64,000 nt of DNA from Porticoccaceae bacterium LTM1 (GTDB lineage Bacteria; Pseudomonadota; Gammaproteobacteria; Pseudomonadales; Porticoccaceae): contig CP127080.1 of the NCBI GenBank assembly GCA_030252795.1, positions 1,624,501 through 1,688,500 of the forward strand, written 5' to 3'. A program made the position numbers and the translations under genes. Positions 7,438-17,118 of this stretch are shown here, piece by piece (the stretch's first letter is position 1; the number at the start of each line of letters is the position of its first letter). The notes under the pieces were generated by a model. The model was not told where the DNA came from. It saw only the letters and a program-made list of their open reading frames with translations, and ran no database searches.

Positions 7438-9261
7438 TTAACCATTGTGCAAAGCACTGTAAATAGTTTCGGCCAGTTTTCTGCTAATTGTCGGCACTTT
7501 GGCTAAATCATGAACACTGGCCTGCTCGATTTCACGCAAACCGCCAAAGTATTTGAGCAGCTCGCGACGTCGCTTTGGCCCTACTCCTTCGATGGACTCC
7601 AGTGGCGAAGTTCGCCGCTTCTTGTCACGGCGCTGTTTGTGCCCGGTGATTGCAAAACGGTGGGATTCGTCCCGAATCTGCTGAATCAGATGCAAAACCG
7701 ATTGCTCGGCGGTCAGCTCCTGCTCACCGTTGTCATGAGCAAGAAACAGGGTTTCCAGGCCGGGTTTACGGGTAACCCCTTTGGCTATACCGACTACGGC
7801 CACATCAATAACCCCCAGTTCGTCGAGGATTGATTTGGCCTTGCGAAGCTGCCCTTTACCACCATCGATAAACAGGATATCCGGCTGCTTGCCCTCCCCC
7901 TGCTGCAAGCGGGTATATCTTCGCTTGAGAGCCTGAGCCATAGCAGCATAGTCGTCACCGGCTGTCACCCCCTCAATATTGAAACGGCGGTAATCGGATT
8001 TGACCGGGCCACTGTGATCAAACACCACACAGGAGGCCACAGTGGCCTCACCACTGCTGTGGCTAATGTCAAAACACTCCAGGCGCTGGGGTGTTTCATC
8101 GAGGTCGAGCATTTCACCGAGCTTTTCAAAACGGCTGGCCAGCGATGCAAGCGCAGCTACTCGCCCCGCCAGGTTCTGTTCAGCGGTACGCTCCGCCACC
8201 TCTAACCAGTTGCTACGGGTACTTCGCACCGATGATTTGATGGCAATCTTGCGGCCAGCCTGTTCGGTTAACACCTGCTCCAGAAGCGGGCGCTCTTCGA
8301 TATCGGCATTAAGAATAATTTCAGTTGGCAAATCAGCGGCGCCACGCCCACGAAGATAGAGCTGTGGAACGAAATCCGCCAATACTTCTGAGGCACTGTT
8401 GGCCAACGGAACTTTCGGATAATAGCTGCGACTGCCGAGGATCCTGCCCTGACGAACATAGAGCACATGTACGCAACATTTGCCGCCGGTCATCACTGCA
8501 GCTATCACATCACAACTGCTGGAGCCGGTCTCAATCACCTGCTGGGCCTGCACCTGGCGAAGTGAGGCTATCTGGTCACGAAGTTCGGCAGCACTCTCGA
8601 AGTTGAGTTTGGCAGCCGCCGCTTCCATCTGCTGCTCAAGGTCCTTCATCAACGGTTCGGCTTTACCCTCCAGAAACATTCTGCTGTGAGTAACGTCCTG
8701 CCGATAATCATCCTGGCTGATAAAGCCAACACATGGCGCTGTACAGCGCTTGATCTGGTACTGCAAACAGGGTCGCGAGCGATTGCGAAAGAAGCTGTCT
8801 TCACACTGGCGCACTTTGAAGGTTTTCTGCAAAAAATTAAGGGTTTCCCGTACCGCATTCACGCTGGGAAACGGGCCAAAATAGCTGCCGTTGCGTTTTT
8901 TCAGGCCGCGGTAAAATGCCAGTCGTGGATACTGGTCCCTGTCCGACAAAAAGATATAGGGATAGGATTTGTCGTCCCGCAGCAAAATATTAAATGGTGG
9001 CCGACACTGTTTAATCAAGTTCTGCTCAAGAATCAGCGCTTCGGACTCAGTGTTGGTAATGGTGACTTCAACTTGGGCGATGCGGCTAACCAGCGCCTGG
9101 GTTTTGGGAGACAACCCGGTAGCGCGAAAATAGCTCCCTACCCGCTTGCGCAGATTTTTGGCTTTACCCACATACAACACCTCACCCTGTTCATTCAGCA
9201 TCTGGTAGATGCCCGGTCGCTGGGTGAGCTGTTTCAGGAATGCTTTGGGGTCAAAACTCAT
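7438..9261 (-). CDS. uvrC: Excinuclease ABC subunit C
   Basis: Nucleotide-excision repair endonuclease that makes both incisions in UvrB-bound damaged DNA. An N-terminal GIY-YIG nuclease (RPGIYQML and [14 protein letters not shown], residues 15-45) is followed by a Cys-containing region, a UVR domain (about 203-238), an RNase H-like nuclease domain (about 380-540) and tandem helix-hairpin-helix motifs ([18 protein letters not shown], near 560). The 607 residues equal the normal length. Its ATG overlaps the stop of the response-regulator gene (ATGA), so the two are translationally coupled. Confidence 0.97.
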   Translation of the reverse strand: MSFDPKAFLKQLTQRPGIYQMLNEQGEVLYVGKAKNLRKRVGSYFRATGLSPKTQALVSRIAQVEVTITNTESEALILEQNLIKQCRPPFNILLRDDKSYPYIFLSDRDQYPRLAFYRGLKKRNGSYFGPFPSVNAVRETLNFLQKTFKVRQCEDSFFRNRSRPCLQYQIKRCTAPCVGFISQDDYRQDVTHSRMFLEGKAEPLMKDLEQQMEAAAAKLNFESAAELRDQIASLRQVQAQQVIETGSSSCDVIAAVMTGGKCCVHVLYVRQGRILGSRSYYPKVPLANSASEVLADFVPQLYLRGRGAADLPTEIILNADIEERPLLEQVLTEQAGRKIAIKSSVRSTRSNWLEVAERTAEQNLAGRVAALASLASRFEKLGEMLDLDETPQRLECFDISHSSGEATVASCVVFDHSGPVKSDYRRFNIEGVTAGDDYAAMAQALKRRYTRLQQGEGKQPDILFIDGGKGQLRKAKSILDELGVIDVAVVGIAKGVTRKPGLETLFLAHDNGEQELTAEQSVLHLIQQIRDESHRFAITGHKQRRDKKRRTSPLESIEGVGPKRRRELLKYFGGLREIEQASVHDLAKVPTISRKLAETIYSALHNG

Positions 9262-9911
9262 CAGAGGGTTTCAGTGGGATCAACCAGTCCGTATTTTACC
9301 GCTGCCAGGGTCAACTCAACATCGTTGGTAACACCAAGCTTTTCGTAGATGCGGTATTTGTGAGTATTGATGGTTTTTGGGCTGATCATTAAAATTGCCG
9401 CCACCTCATTTGCGCGGTGACCACTGGTGATCATTTGGCAGATCTGCAGTTCACGCTCGGAAAGCTGGGTTAACGGGGACTCATCGACGGGCCCGGACAG
9501 GCGGCCCACAGCCATTTGTTGGGCAATATCGGGGCTGACGTAACGCTGGCCTGACAGCACCATTTTAAGGGCAGTTTTCACCTCTTCGGCATCGGCACTC
9601 TTGGTGATATAGCCCTTGGCGCCAACCCTGAGCAGTTTGGATGGGTACAGGTCATCATTAAATGCACTGAGTCCGATGACAATGGTTTCCGGTCGCATGG
9701 TCAGGATTCTCGATGTGGCTTCCAGCCCCCCCATGCCCGGCATACGAATATCCATAAATACCACATCCGGCTGGTGCTCCCGAACCAGTTCGATGGCTTC
9801 TTCGCCGCTAGCCCCTTCTGCCACAACATTGGTGCCACAAACATCGCCCAGCAGTCTTCGAATTCCGGCTCTCACCAGATCGTGGTCGTCAATTAATACG
9901 ATTCTTGTCAT
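9261..9911 (-). CDS. gacA: Response regulator GacA/UvrY (LuxR type)
   Basis: Two-component response regulator of the GacA/UvrY/BarA-partner class, which activates small RNAs that titrate CsrA/RsmA. The receiver domain (residues 1-120) has the acidic pair DDHD, the phosphoacceptor Asp in [10 protein letters not shown] and the conserved Lys in [10 protein letters not shown] LuxR-type helix-turn-helix (about 145-205) contains [12 protein letters not shown]. The frame is open to a GTG at 9947, but the ATG at 9911 is preferred because it aligns with GacA starts and has a GGGGG ribosome-binding site. The sensor kinase is not in the window. Linkage to uvrC is the classical arrangement. Confidence 0.95.
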   Translation of the reverse strand: MTRIVLIDDHDLVRAGIRRLLGDVCGTNVVAEGASGEEAIELVREHQPDVVFMDIRMPGMGGLEATSRILTMRPETIVIGLSAFNDDLYPSKLLRVGAKGYITKSADAEEVKTALKMVLSGQRYVSPDIAQQMAVGRLSGPVDESPLTQLSERELQICQMITSGHRANEVAAILMISPKTINTHKYRIYEKLGVTNDVELTLAAVKYGLVDPTETL

Positions 9912-9974
9912 TATTGCCCCCAATATCACATGGCAATAGCCTAGCACCTTTGTAAGATATATCCTACAAAAACA

Positions 9975-10610
9975 CTAAACCTTGACCAACTTCACACGAC
10001 GGAAAGTAATATTGATTCGAGGCTGTATGATATCGAGTTGTTTGGGTACCTGATGCTGCCAATACTTCTGTGTCGCCCCCTTCATCACCAACAATGACCC
10101 ACTTTCCAGCGGCAGGTTATAACGCTGACCGGTTTTCTTGTGTCGCAGCTGAAACACTCGGGTCGCCCCCAGGCTCACAGAGGCGATTTGGGGCATAGGA
10201 CCGAGTTCAGGTTCATCATCGCTGTGCCAGGCCACGCTGTCTTTACCGTCGCGATAGTAGTTGAGCAGCGCGCTGTTAAAAGCGTGGTTAGCCAGCTTAC
10301 ACACTTGCTCTTTCAACTCAGTCAGCGCAGGAAACCAGGGGTGGGTCTGTAGCTGAATACCCGAATAGCTGTAGTTCGCACCGGTATCGCCATACCAGGC
10401 ATTCAGGCGAGGGATGGCGACTTCGCGACCGCCAATATTCAGTCGATCCTGCTGCCAGTTAACCTGATTTCTCAACTCATCAAAAAGTTTAACTCCAGTA
10501 TCAGAGCACAAAAAATCTGGCACATAGAACAGTTCACACTCGGGCTCATGAGCATCGGGTGAACCGGGAAGAAGAACCTGTTGAGGTGTGTTTGAGAACA
10601 GGTCCGGCAT
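9975..10610 (-). CDS. AlkB-like 2-oxoglutarate/Fe(II) dioxygenase
   Basis: Predicted oxidative demethylase for alkylated DNA, of the AlkB family closest to the ALKBH2/3-like bacterial branch. The iron ligands are visible as H129, D131 and H186, and the 2-oxoglutarate pair as R198 and R204 (R-x5-R). The length of 211 residues is typical. It lies three bases downstream of murB, so it is probably carried on the same transcript. It may add alkylation repair to the neighbouring uvrC repair gene, but that is only context. Confidence 0.88.
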   Translation of the reverse strand: MPDLFSNTPQQVLLPGSPDAHEPECELFYVPDFLCSDTGVKLFDELRNQVNWQQDRLNIGGREVAIPRLNAWYGDTGANYSYSGIQLQTHPWFPALTELKEQVCKLANHAFNSALLNYYRDGKDSVAWHSDDEPELGPMPQIASVSLGATRVFQLRHKKTGQRYNLPLESGSLLVMKGATQKYWQHQVPKQLDIIQPRINITFRRVKLVKV

Positions 10611-10613
10611 AAC

Positions 10614-11645
10614 TTAAACCTCAGGTAAAATACGAGGTTCCATTTCAAGTTTTACGCCAAACTCCTGTTTAACGGAATCGACTATTTGACCAGCAACATC
10701 CAGCAATTGCTGGCCAGTACCATCGCCTCTGTTGACCAGTACCAGGGCCTGTCTGTCGTGGACGGCGATGTCACCTATCTGGCGCCCTTTCCACCCGGCC
10801 TTTTCAATCAACCATCCTGCTGCCAACTTCACCTCAACAGCAGACACAGGATACTGCACCATATCCGGAAACTTCCCACGCAATGTTTTGGCCTGCGTGG
10901 ATGAGATCACCGGGTTTTTGAAAAAACTGCCGGCGTTGGGTGTGCTAACTGGATCAGGAAGTTTGCTGCGACGAATTTCGCACACCAATTCACTGATTTT
11001 TTTCGGTGTTAAATTCTGTCCTGATACTTCACCGGCAGCCATTTGCAGTGCCGGATAGGTAAGGACCAGATCAGGTTTTTTCGAGAGCGACAGTGTCACT
11101 GATGTAATCGCGACCTTGCCTCGCAATTCCCGTTTAAAAATACTGTCTCTATAACCAAACTCACACTCGTCACCACTTAGCACCCGTGCCGTTCCATTTT
11201 CCAGGCAAACTACCTCTACAGAGTGCAGGCGCTTCGCCAACTCCACCCCGTAGGCACCAATGTTCTGGACTGGAGCTGCACCAACACAGCCTGGGATGAG
11301 TGAAAGATTTTCAAGTCCGTACCAGTTGTTATCAAGTGTGTATTCGACCAGTCTGGGCCAATCCTCACCGGCACCAACCCGAATCAATACCTGCCGATCA
11401 TCTTCACTTATCAACTCGACACCATTGATGGCCACTTTCAGAACCAGACCGGGAATATCACTGGCCAAAACAATATTACTGCCACCACCCAGCAGCGTGA
11501 TTTGCAGTTGCTTTTCGTTGGCCCACTGAATGGCTTGCTGAAGATCAGGGACACTCTCGATGCGTGCAAAATACTCCGCACTGGCAGGCAGAGCCAAAGT
11601 GTTTAACGATTTAAGATCCTGCTGCTGAACAACGGAAAAAGTCAC
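10614..11645 (-). CDS. murB: UDP-N-acetylenolpyruvoylglucosamine reductase
   Basis: FAD enzyme that reduces UDP-GlcNAc-enolpyruvate to UDP-MurNAc with NADPH in peptidoglycan precursor synthesis. It has the E. coli-type (type I) length of 343 residues. The FAD-binding part contains LGGGSNIVLA near residue 52 and IPGCVGAAPVQNIGAYG near 118. The active-site serine region PNAGSFFKNP and the C-terminal AAGWLIEKAGWKG are present. It is the last-but-one gene of the kdsB-ptpA-murB series, as in Pseudomonas. Confidence 0.96.
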   Translation of the reverse strand: MTFSVVQQQDLKSLNTLALPASAEYFARIESVPDLQQAIQWANEKQLQITLLGGGSNIVLASDIPGLVLKVAINGVELISEDDRQVLIRVGAGEDWPRLVEYTLDNNWYGLENLSLIPGCVGAAPVQNIGAYGVELAKRLHSVEVVCLENGTARVLSGDECEFGYRDSIFKRELRGKVAITSVTLSLSKKPDLVLTYPALQMAAGEVSGQNLTPKKISELVCEIRRSKLPDPVSTPNAGSFFKNPVISSTQAKTLRGKFPDMVQYPVSAVEVKLAAGWLIEKAGWKGRQIGDIAVHDRQALVLVNRGDGTGQQLLDVAGQIVDSVKQEFGVKLEMEPRILPEV

Positions 11646-11653
11646 TGCACTGC

Positions 11654-12190
11654 CTATTTTTCAACGAGGTGATAAGAATCCAGATGATGTTGACGAATAT
11701 GGGTTAACAGCCCTTCACTGGCCTGCTCCACCAAATCGATTACCAAATCAAAACCCTTCTCACCGCCGTAGTAGGGATCTGGAACTTCACGGTAATCCTG
11801 ACGACTCCCAAAGTTCAGAAAGAGCTCAAAAGTCCCATCGAACTTACCAGGATGTAATTGACGCATGTTGGCCATATTGCTGTCATCCATACCGAGAACA
11901 TAGTCGAACTGGTCAAAATCACTGCACACAAACTGACGCGCTCTTAACGGGCTGAGATCGTAACCGCGCTGTCGCGCTCGTGCTACAGTGCGCGAATCCG
12001 GGGCTTTGCCGACATGCCAATCGCTGGTTCCAGCAGAATCAATATGTATTTGATCCTGCAATCCAGCCTCTTTCACCAACTGATCAAAAATACCGTGTGC
12101 TGTTGGAGATCGACAGATATTGCCGAGACAGACAAACAAAACCTTTACCGGTTTAGTCAATTCTTGCGCTCTCACTCTTTGCCCTGTCAC
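11654..12190 (-). CDS. Low-molecular-weight protein-tyrosine phosphatase
   Basis: Cytoplasmic phosphatase with the C-x5-R-S signature CLGNICRS (C21, R27) and the general-acid loop DPYYGG near residue 138. The N-terminus is about ten residues longer than usual. The GTG start overlaps the kdsB stop as GTGA, which favours this start, although a TTG at residue 11 is possible. In Pseudomonas the orthologue sits between kdsB and murB. The substrate is unknown. No partner tyrosine kinase is encoded nearby. Confidence 0.92.
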   Translation of the reverse strand: MTGQRVRAQELTKPVKVLFVCLGNICRSPTAHGIFDQLVKEAGLQDQIHIDSAGTSDWHVGKAPDSRTVARARQRGYDLSPLRARQFVCSDFDQFDYVLGMDDSNMANMRQLHPGKFDGTFELFLNFGSRQDYREVPDPYYGGEKGFDLVIDLVEQASEGLLTHIRQHHLDSYHLVEK

Positions 12191-12981
12191 TCTTTACCTT
12201 CATAGTCGAGCAGTTCAGCAATATCCCCACCAAGCAGTTTGATGACATTCAGCAAATCCTCACGAGTATCAACTCCGCCGGGAACCTTGGCGACAGATTC
12301 ATCGACGTGAACTGAGACCCCGTGCCACATAAAGCGCAGCTGTTCCAGGCACTCAATGCGCTCAATCGGCGCTGCAGACCATTCTACAAATCGGTTCAGT
12401 TGCGAAACACGATATCCGTAAATTCCAATATGACGAGCAGGAATCAGGTTGTTGGGCAGCACGCTCTTATCGTTAGCGAATTGATCTCTCGGCCAGGGAA
12501 TGGGCGCACGGGAAAAATAGAGTGCAATATCCCGCTCATCGGTAACGACTTTGACAACATTGGGGTTTGTAAAGTCTTTGACTGAGCGGATCGGTTCGCA
12601 AAGTGTCGCAACTCCTGCCTCTGGATTGCGCGACAGGTTGACCGCAACCTGATTGATCACTTCCGGCGGAATCAACGGCTCATCACCTTGTACATTTACC
12701 ACGATGTGATCCGGGTCCAGTTCCAGTTGACAGGCCACCTCTTGCAGGCGATCTGTTCCTGACTGGTGCTCGGAAGAGGTCATTACCACTTCACCACCAA
12801 ACGCAGTGACGGCATCGAAAATACGTTGATCATCTGTGGCCACTACCACACGAACCGCATCACTCTGCACGGCCTGTTCATAGACCCTCTGAATCATGCT
12901 TTTACCGACAATGTCACGCAGAGGTTTTCCCGGAAGACGAGTGGATGCATAGCGAGCAGGAATAACAGCAGTGAATTCCAT
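12187..12981 (-). CDS. kdsB: 3-deoxy-manno-octulosonate cytidylyltransferase
   Basis: Activates Kdo with CTP to CMP-Kdo, the donor for the lipopolysaccharide inner core. The nucleotide-binding N-terminus [19 protein letters not shown] is diagnostic, and [10 protein letters not shown] carries the metal-binding acid. The length of 264 residues is normal. It starts four bases after lpxK. The small Trm112/YcaR-like gene often found between lpxK and kdsB is absent. Confidence 0.96.
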   Translation of the reverse strand: MEFTAVIPARYASTRLPGKPLRDIVGKSMIQRVYEQAVQSDAVRVVVATDDQRIFDAVTAFGGEVVMTSSEHQSGTDRLQEVACQLELDPDHIVVNVQGDEPLIPPEVINQVAVNLSRNPEAGVATLCEPIRSVKDFTNPNVVKVVTDERDIALYFSRAPIPWPRDQFANDKSVLPNNLIPARHIGIYGYRVSQLNRFVEWSAAPIERIECLEQLRFMWHGVSVHVDESVAKVPGGVDTREDLLNVIKLLGGDIAELLDYEGKE

Positions 12982-12985
12982 ATTA

Positions 12986-14017
12986 TCAACACCTTACAGA
13001 CTTTTTATCGGAGATAACTTTAACTTTTTCCAGAAATTCCATTAACCAGGAATCAGGTAACTCGGCTGCCACATCCAACACCCAGCAATCCTCGCGAGAA
13101 ATGGATTCGCACTTCACTGCATCCTTTGCAGTCATGATAACGGCACGATCATCATCAAAGCATAGATCGCTTGCCACGAACTGATGGTGATCAGGAAATG
13201 CGTGCAGCTCAGGCTGAAAACCGTAACCGGTTAGTGTGTCAATAAATCGCTGTGGATTGCCAATACCGGCCACTGCATGAACCTTTCGACGTGTAAACTG
13301 CCAATCGCGAAGCGCAATGGATGGCTTGCCGTTGAGTGAGCGCAATAGAGGCCGGGCCACCACCTTCATCGCCACAGCCTTTTCACCAAACTCTGGACTA
13401 CTGCCCATACCATTAAACACACCATTTACAAGAACGGCATCAACGCTCGAAAGGCGACTGACAGGCTCTCTCAACGGCCCTGCCGGCAATAAATAACCAT
13501 TGCCAAACCCACGCTGACCATCAACCACTGCCAGCTCGATATCCCTTGGCAAGCGGTAATGTTGCAAACCATCGTCACTGAGAACGATATTGCACTCCGT
13601 ATCGACCAGTAAAAAGCGTGCTGCACGTAGCCTGTCAGGATCAACCACCACAGGACAGCCAGATTGTCGAGCTATCATCAGCGGCTCGTCACCAGAGTGT
13701 TCCACCGGCGTGCTTGACTCAACCCTCAGTGGATATTTGGGAGCCTTACCACCGTAACCGCGACTCACCACTCCAGGTCGATAACCGGCCTGGCGAAGAG
13801 CATCAAGAAGTGTAATCAGCAACGGTGTTTTACCAGTACCGCCAACAGAAATATTACCAACTACAATCACCGGTACCGGCAGCTGGTTGTTTTTGCTGCG
13901 GCTCTTCAGCCATTGCCGGCGTGTTGCAGAAATGCCACCAAACAGCCAGGAGAGAGGCAGTAATACTTTTGGAAGTACACCACCGCTGTACCAGCTTTGT
14001 TCCAGCGATTTACTCAC
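12986..14017 (-). CDS. lpxK: Tetraacyldisaccharide 4'-kinase
   Basis: Phosphorylates the 4'-position of tetraacyldisaccharide-1-phosphate to lipid IVA at the inner membrane. The Walker A motif GGTGKT lies at residues 59-64 within [15 protein letters not shown], and an N-terminal hydrophobic helix anchors the protein. SRGYGG and [11 protein letters not shown] match the family. The start overlaps the end of msbA by four bases. The msbA-lpxK-kdsB order ties the cluster to lipid A and Kdo assembly. Confidence 0.96.
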   Translation of the reverse strand: MSKSLEQSWYSGGVLPKVLLPLSWLFGGISATRRQWLKSRSKNNQLPVPVIVVGNISVGGTGKTPLLITLLDALRQAGYRPGVVSRGYGGKAPKYPLRVESSTPVEHSGDEPLMIARQSGCPVVVDPDRLRAARFLLVDTECNIVLSDDGLQHYRLPRDIELAVVDGQRGFGNGYLLPAGPLREPVSRLSSVDAVLVNGVFNGMGSSPEFGEKAVAMKVVARPLLRSLNGKPSIALRDWQFTRRKVHAVAGIGNPQRFIDTLTGYGFQPELHAFPDHHQFVASDLCFDDDRAVIMTAKDAVKCESISREDCWVLDVAAELPDSWLMEFLEKVKVISDKKSVRC

Positions 14018-15900
14018 TGCTCCGCCTCAAAACCACTGCTGTGCAATTGCGCGTAGCGACCACCTGCATCAAGTAATGATTGATGGGTGCCCTGCTCCAC
14101 GATCTCGCCTTTTTCCAGCACGATAATGCGGTCAGCGTTTTCGATGGTGCTTAACCGGTGAGCGATTACGAAAGTGGTACGGCCTTTCATTAACTCTTCC
14201 AGAGCCGCCTGAATATGACGTTCTGAATCCGTATCCAGTGCAGAAGTGGCTTCATCAAGAATCAGTATCGGGCACTGTTTCAGCAATGCTCGAGCGATCA
14301 CCAGACGTTGACGCTGACCACCAGACAATTTGGAGCCGTTGTCACCAATTACCGTATCAAAGCCCTGCGGCATCGCCTCGATAAACTCCAGGGCATGAGC
14401 AGCCCTGGCGGCTTCGATTACTTGCTCTCTCGGCAAAGAAGCCAGGTCACCGTAGGCAATATTGTTATAAGCGGTGTCGTTAAAGAGGGTGACCTGCTGA
14501 TTCACAAACGAAATGTGGCTGCGAAGATTCGCAAGAGTCAGGTCTTCGATCTCTACCCCATCCAACAAAATAGATCCGCTGCTGTGGTTGTAAAAACGGG
14601 GAATAAGGCTGACCAGGGTACTTTTACCACTGCCCGATGAGCCCACAAGGGCAACGGTCTCCCCTGCTTTGACCTCAAAGCTGAGATTATTGATTACAGG
14701 GCCATCAGTATCGTTGTAGGCAAAACTGACACCATCAAAAACGAAGTGCCCCTGAACTTTATCCAGGGTTTTGGTGCCGGTATCCACCTCTTCTTTTGCA
14801 TCCAGGGTCTGGAAAATCGATTGGGCTGCGGCAAGGCCTTTCTGTATCGGTGCCATAACACTGGTGAGTTTACGAACCGGGCGAGTCAGCGCGCCAGCAA
14901 CCAGCAAAAACATAATCAAGCTATTCAGCTCGATGTGATCCACCATGTACGGGCTTAACGCGAAGAAAATCAGCAGTGCCATTACAACGCTGATAATCAG
15001 CTGTACTACCGGGGAGCTCAGCCCCTGCACTGCACCCATCTTGACCACCTGATGACGGTTGTCCTCACTGGCGGCATTCATTCTCTGGCGCTCGTACTGT
15101 TCACCCGCAAAAATTCGCATTACCCGAAACCCGCTGATCATCTCCTGGGAGACTTGGGTCACATTACCTTGCGCTGACTGAATACGGTGACTGATACGAC
15201 GAAAACGTTTGCTGACTACCTGGACTACAACACCGATCAAAGGCATTACTACCAGGAACAAAACTGTTAGCTTCCAGTTGTAAAACAACATCATGGCCAG
15301 ATAGGCAATGACCTGCGAGCCCTCAGTAATTACCGTTTTTACTGCGTTGTTTACCGCTTCTGTTACCTGGGTAACGTTATAGGTCAGGCGGGAAACCAGG
15401 TGGCCAGACATATTGCGATCAAAATACGCAGTAGGCAGCCGGGTCATCTTGTTAAACACGTCTGTGCGCAGATTGTGGACCAGGTAGGAGCCAATGTAGG
15501 CCATGCCGTAAGTTCCCACAAAGAAGCCAAAACCGCGCACCATTGCCACAGCGACAAACAGCAACGGAATAGCCAGCTGCCCATTTTGACTAATGGCATC
15601 GCCGAGACTGTCGCCAAAAATTTTAACCAGAATACTGTTGCTTGCTGCCTCTCCGGCACCACTGACAATCCCGCCCATGCCTGACGGGATTTCCATGCCT
15701 TCCAGCGATACCCCCTGCCCGGACACTTTGCCAATATGGGCAATCAACATTCCAAACAGATCAAAGAAAGCAGCATTCATGGCCGAGAACAGAGTCAGCG
15801 CCAGAGTGCTGATTGCAAATACCAGCCAGTAAGGTTTTACATAGACAAGCAACCTTTTGTACAGGGTAAGGTCTGCCTGTGCAGTTCGTTTATCTGCCAT
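14014..15900 (-). CDS. msbA: Lipid A export ABC transporter MsbA
   Basis: Half-transporter (homodimer) that flips core-lipid A across the inner membrane. Six membrane helices precede the nucleotide-binding domain, which has Walker A GSSGSGKST, signature LSGGQRQR, Walker B ILILDEATSALD and switch His in AHRLST. At 628 residues it is longer than E. coli MsbA (582). The excess is mostly a Gly/Ser-rich insertion of about 40-45 residues (about 55-100) between the first two helices, on the periplasmic side. It is linked to lpxK as usual. Confidence 0.94.
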   Translation of the reverse strand: MADKRTAQADLTLYKRLLVYVKPYWLVFAISTLALTLFSAMNAAFFDLFGMLIAHIGKVSGQGVSLEGMEIPSGMGGIVSGAGEAASNSILVKIFGDSLGDAISQNGQLAIPLLFVAVAMVRGFGFFVGTYGMAYIGSYLVHNLRTDVFNKMTRLPTAYFDRNMSGHLVSRLTYNVTQVTEAVNNAVKTVITEGSQVIAYLAMMLFYNWKLTVLFLVVMPLIGVVVQVVSKRFRRISHRIQSAQGNVTQVSQEMISGFRVMRIFAGEQYERQRMNAASEDNRHQVVKMGAVQGLSSPVVQLIISVVMALLIFFALSPYMVDHIELNSLIMFLLVAGALTRPVRKLTSVMAPIQKGLAAAQSIFQTLDAKEEVDTGTKTLDKVQGHFVFDGVSFAYNDTDGPVINNLSFEVKAGETVALVGSSGSGKSTLVSLIPRFYNHSSGSILLDGVEIEDLTLANLRSHISFVNQQVTLFNDTAYNNIAYGDLASLPREQVIEAARAAHALEFIEAMPQGFDTVIGDNGSKLSGGQRQRLVIARALLKQCPILILDEATSALDTDSERHIQAALEELMKGRTTFVIAHRLSTIENADRIIVLEKGEIVEQGTHQSLLDAGGRYAQLHSSGFEAEQ

Positions 15901-15912
15901 TGAATTTCTCGA

Positions 15913-16338
15913 TTATTGTCCCGTGGATTCCGGGCGTCGACTGGTAACACTGAGGTGAACAAAGCCAGCCCTGCCTGCCGCATCCGCTGCGGTTACAAAA
16001 GACTGATGGGTGGCATCGGCGTCGGCGGTGATAACCAGTGGAATGGATGTGTCGCCCCCGGATATCAGGTTGAGGGCTTTAACAATGGTTTCCGGCTGGC
16101 GGTTCACCAATGCTTCTCCATTGATGCTGTAACTGCCATCTCTGGCAATCACGATTTCAATGGAGTCGGGCAAATCCGGATTAGGCTGCCCTTCCGCTTC
16201 CGGCAAGGAGACCTCAAGGTGGGTCTCTTTGGTAAACGTCGTGGACACCATAAAAAAGATTAACAGCAGAAAAACTACGTCAATCAGCGGCGTGAGATTT
16301 ACGCCCTGTTCGGTCTTGCGTTGACGGCGAAACTTCAC
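15913..16338 (-). CDS. exbD: ExbD/TolR family biopolymer transport protein
   Basis: Inner-membrane protein with one N-terminal helix (residues 15-35, VNLTPLIDVVFLLLIFFMVS) bearing the proton-channel Asp, and a periplasmic domain. It partners the ExbB/TolQ-like protein encoded two bases upstream, to energise an unknown outer-membrane or envelope process. The 141 residues are typical for ExbD. Location next to msbA-lpxK suggests a role in envelope traffic. No tonB, tolA or tolB gene is nearby, so its partner is unknown. Confidence 0.9.
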   Translation of the reverse strand: MKFRRQRKTEQGVNLTPLIDVVFLLLIFFMVSTTFTKETHLEVSLPEAEGQPNPDLPDSIEIVIARDGSYSINGEALVNRQPETIVKALNLISGGDTSIPLVITADADATHQSFVTAADAAGRAGFVHLSVTSRRPESTGQ

Positions 16339-16340
16339 TG

Positions 16341-17006
16341 TCAGGCTCCCTGCTGAGCCGCTGCCGTACTGACCGGTCGATCTCCATTGCGACTGGAGAT
16401 AGTGCGATCACCATGCAGTGCATCCACCAGTTTGACTGCCTGATCTTCCATATTCAGCACCAGGCCATCTACCTGACGTTCGAAATAGCGGTGCAAAATC
16501 ATGGCTGGAATTGCCACTGCAAGACCAGCCGCAGTGGTGATTAACGCCTCGGATATACCGCCTGCCAACACGCCAGCATTACCGGTGCCTTCCAACATGA
16601 TGGCTGAAAACACTTTGATCATGCCGATTACGGTGCCCAGCAGGCCCAACAATGGAGCGATAGCGGCAATGGTACCTAACGGGGCGAGAAAACGTTCGAG
16701 TTCGTGAATAACCTGGTTGGCAGCCTCTTCGATGCTGTCCTTCATCACTTCACGACCGTGGCCAGAATTGCTCAATCCTGCAGCCAACACTTTACCCAAC
16801 GGTGAAGAGTCGCGTAGCTCCTGCAGTTTGGCTTTATTGACCTGGTTATGCTTGAGCCAGTGCCAAACCTGGGCAAGCAGATTGTCGGGGACAACTCGTG
16901 CCGGCCGTAATGTCCAGTACCGTTCTACCGAGATAGCTACCACTGCCAACGAACACAGCAGAATTGGAATCATTAACCAGCCACCGGCCACTATCAGCTC
17001 GTACAC
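16341..17006 (-). CDS. exbB: MotA/TolQ/ExbB family proton channel protein
   Basis: Proton-channel subunit with three membrane helices (about residues 5-25, 105-130 and 145-170). The conserved segment LGTIAAIAPLLGLLGTVIGM identifies the TolQ/ExbB family. It would form an ExbB5-ExbD2-like motor with the next gene. Translation starts at GTG with a strong GGGGG ribosome-binding site. It is the first gene of the exbB-exbD-msbA-lpxK-kdsB-ptpA-murB-alkB run. A perfect 19-bp palindrome lies about 80 bases upstream. Confidence 0.92.
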   Translation of the reverse strand: MYELIVAGGWLMIPILLCSLAVVAISVERYWTLRPARVVPDNLLAQVWHWLKHNQVNKAKLQELRDSSPLGKVLAAGLSNSGHGREVMKDSIEEAANQVIHELERFLAPLGTIAAIAPLLGLLGTVIGMIKVFSAIMLEGTGNAGVLAGGISEALITTAAGLAVAIPAMILHRYFERQVDGLVLNMEDQAVKLVDALHGDRTISSRNGDRPVSTAAAQQGA

Positions 17007-17083
17007 ACAACCCCCTGAAACCCTTTAGTTATTGATTCGCAACACTTTACCACAAGGCTCGCCAAGCTCGAACTGTTATGGTT

Positions 17084-17102
17084 CTGTAAATAGTATTTAC
17101 AG
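17084..17102. promoter_or_regulatory. Perfect 19-bp palindrome upstream of exbB
   Basis: CTGTAAATA-G-TATTTACAG has two perfect 9-base arms about a single central base. It lies between comEC and exbB, which both run on the minus strand, where a promoter for the exbB-msbA-lpxK operon is expected. It resembles a LexA box at its ends (CTGT...ACAG), but the 11-base spacing is too long (LexA uses 8). No U-tract follows, so it is not a terminator. It may be an operator for an unidentified repressor. Confidence 0.4.
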
Positions 17103-17118
17103 GCCCTACTTCACGCTT

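Noticed and set aside
12982-12985. Trm112/YcaR-like gene expected between lpxK and kdsB
   Set aside because: Only four bases separate the two genes, so it is absent here. Absence from this site is not uncommon and was not scored as a finding.
17084-17102. Possible LexA (SOS) box
   Set aside because: CTGT and ACAG are 11 bases apart, while gammaproteobacterial LexA sites use 8. Kept only as an unidentified palindrome.
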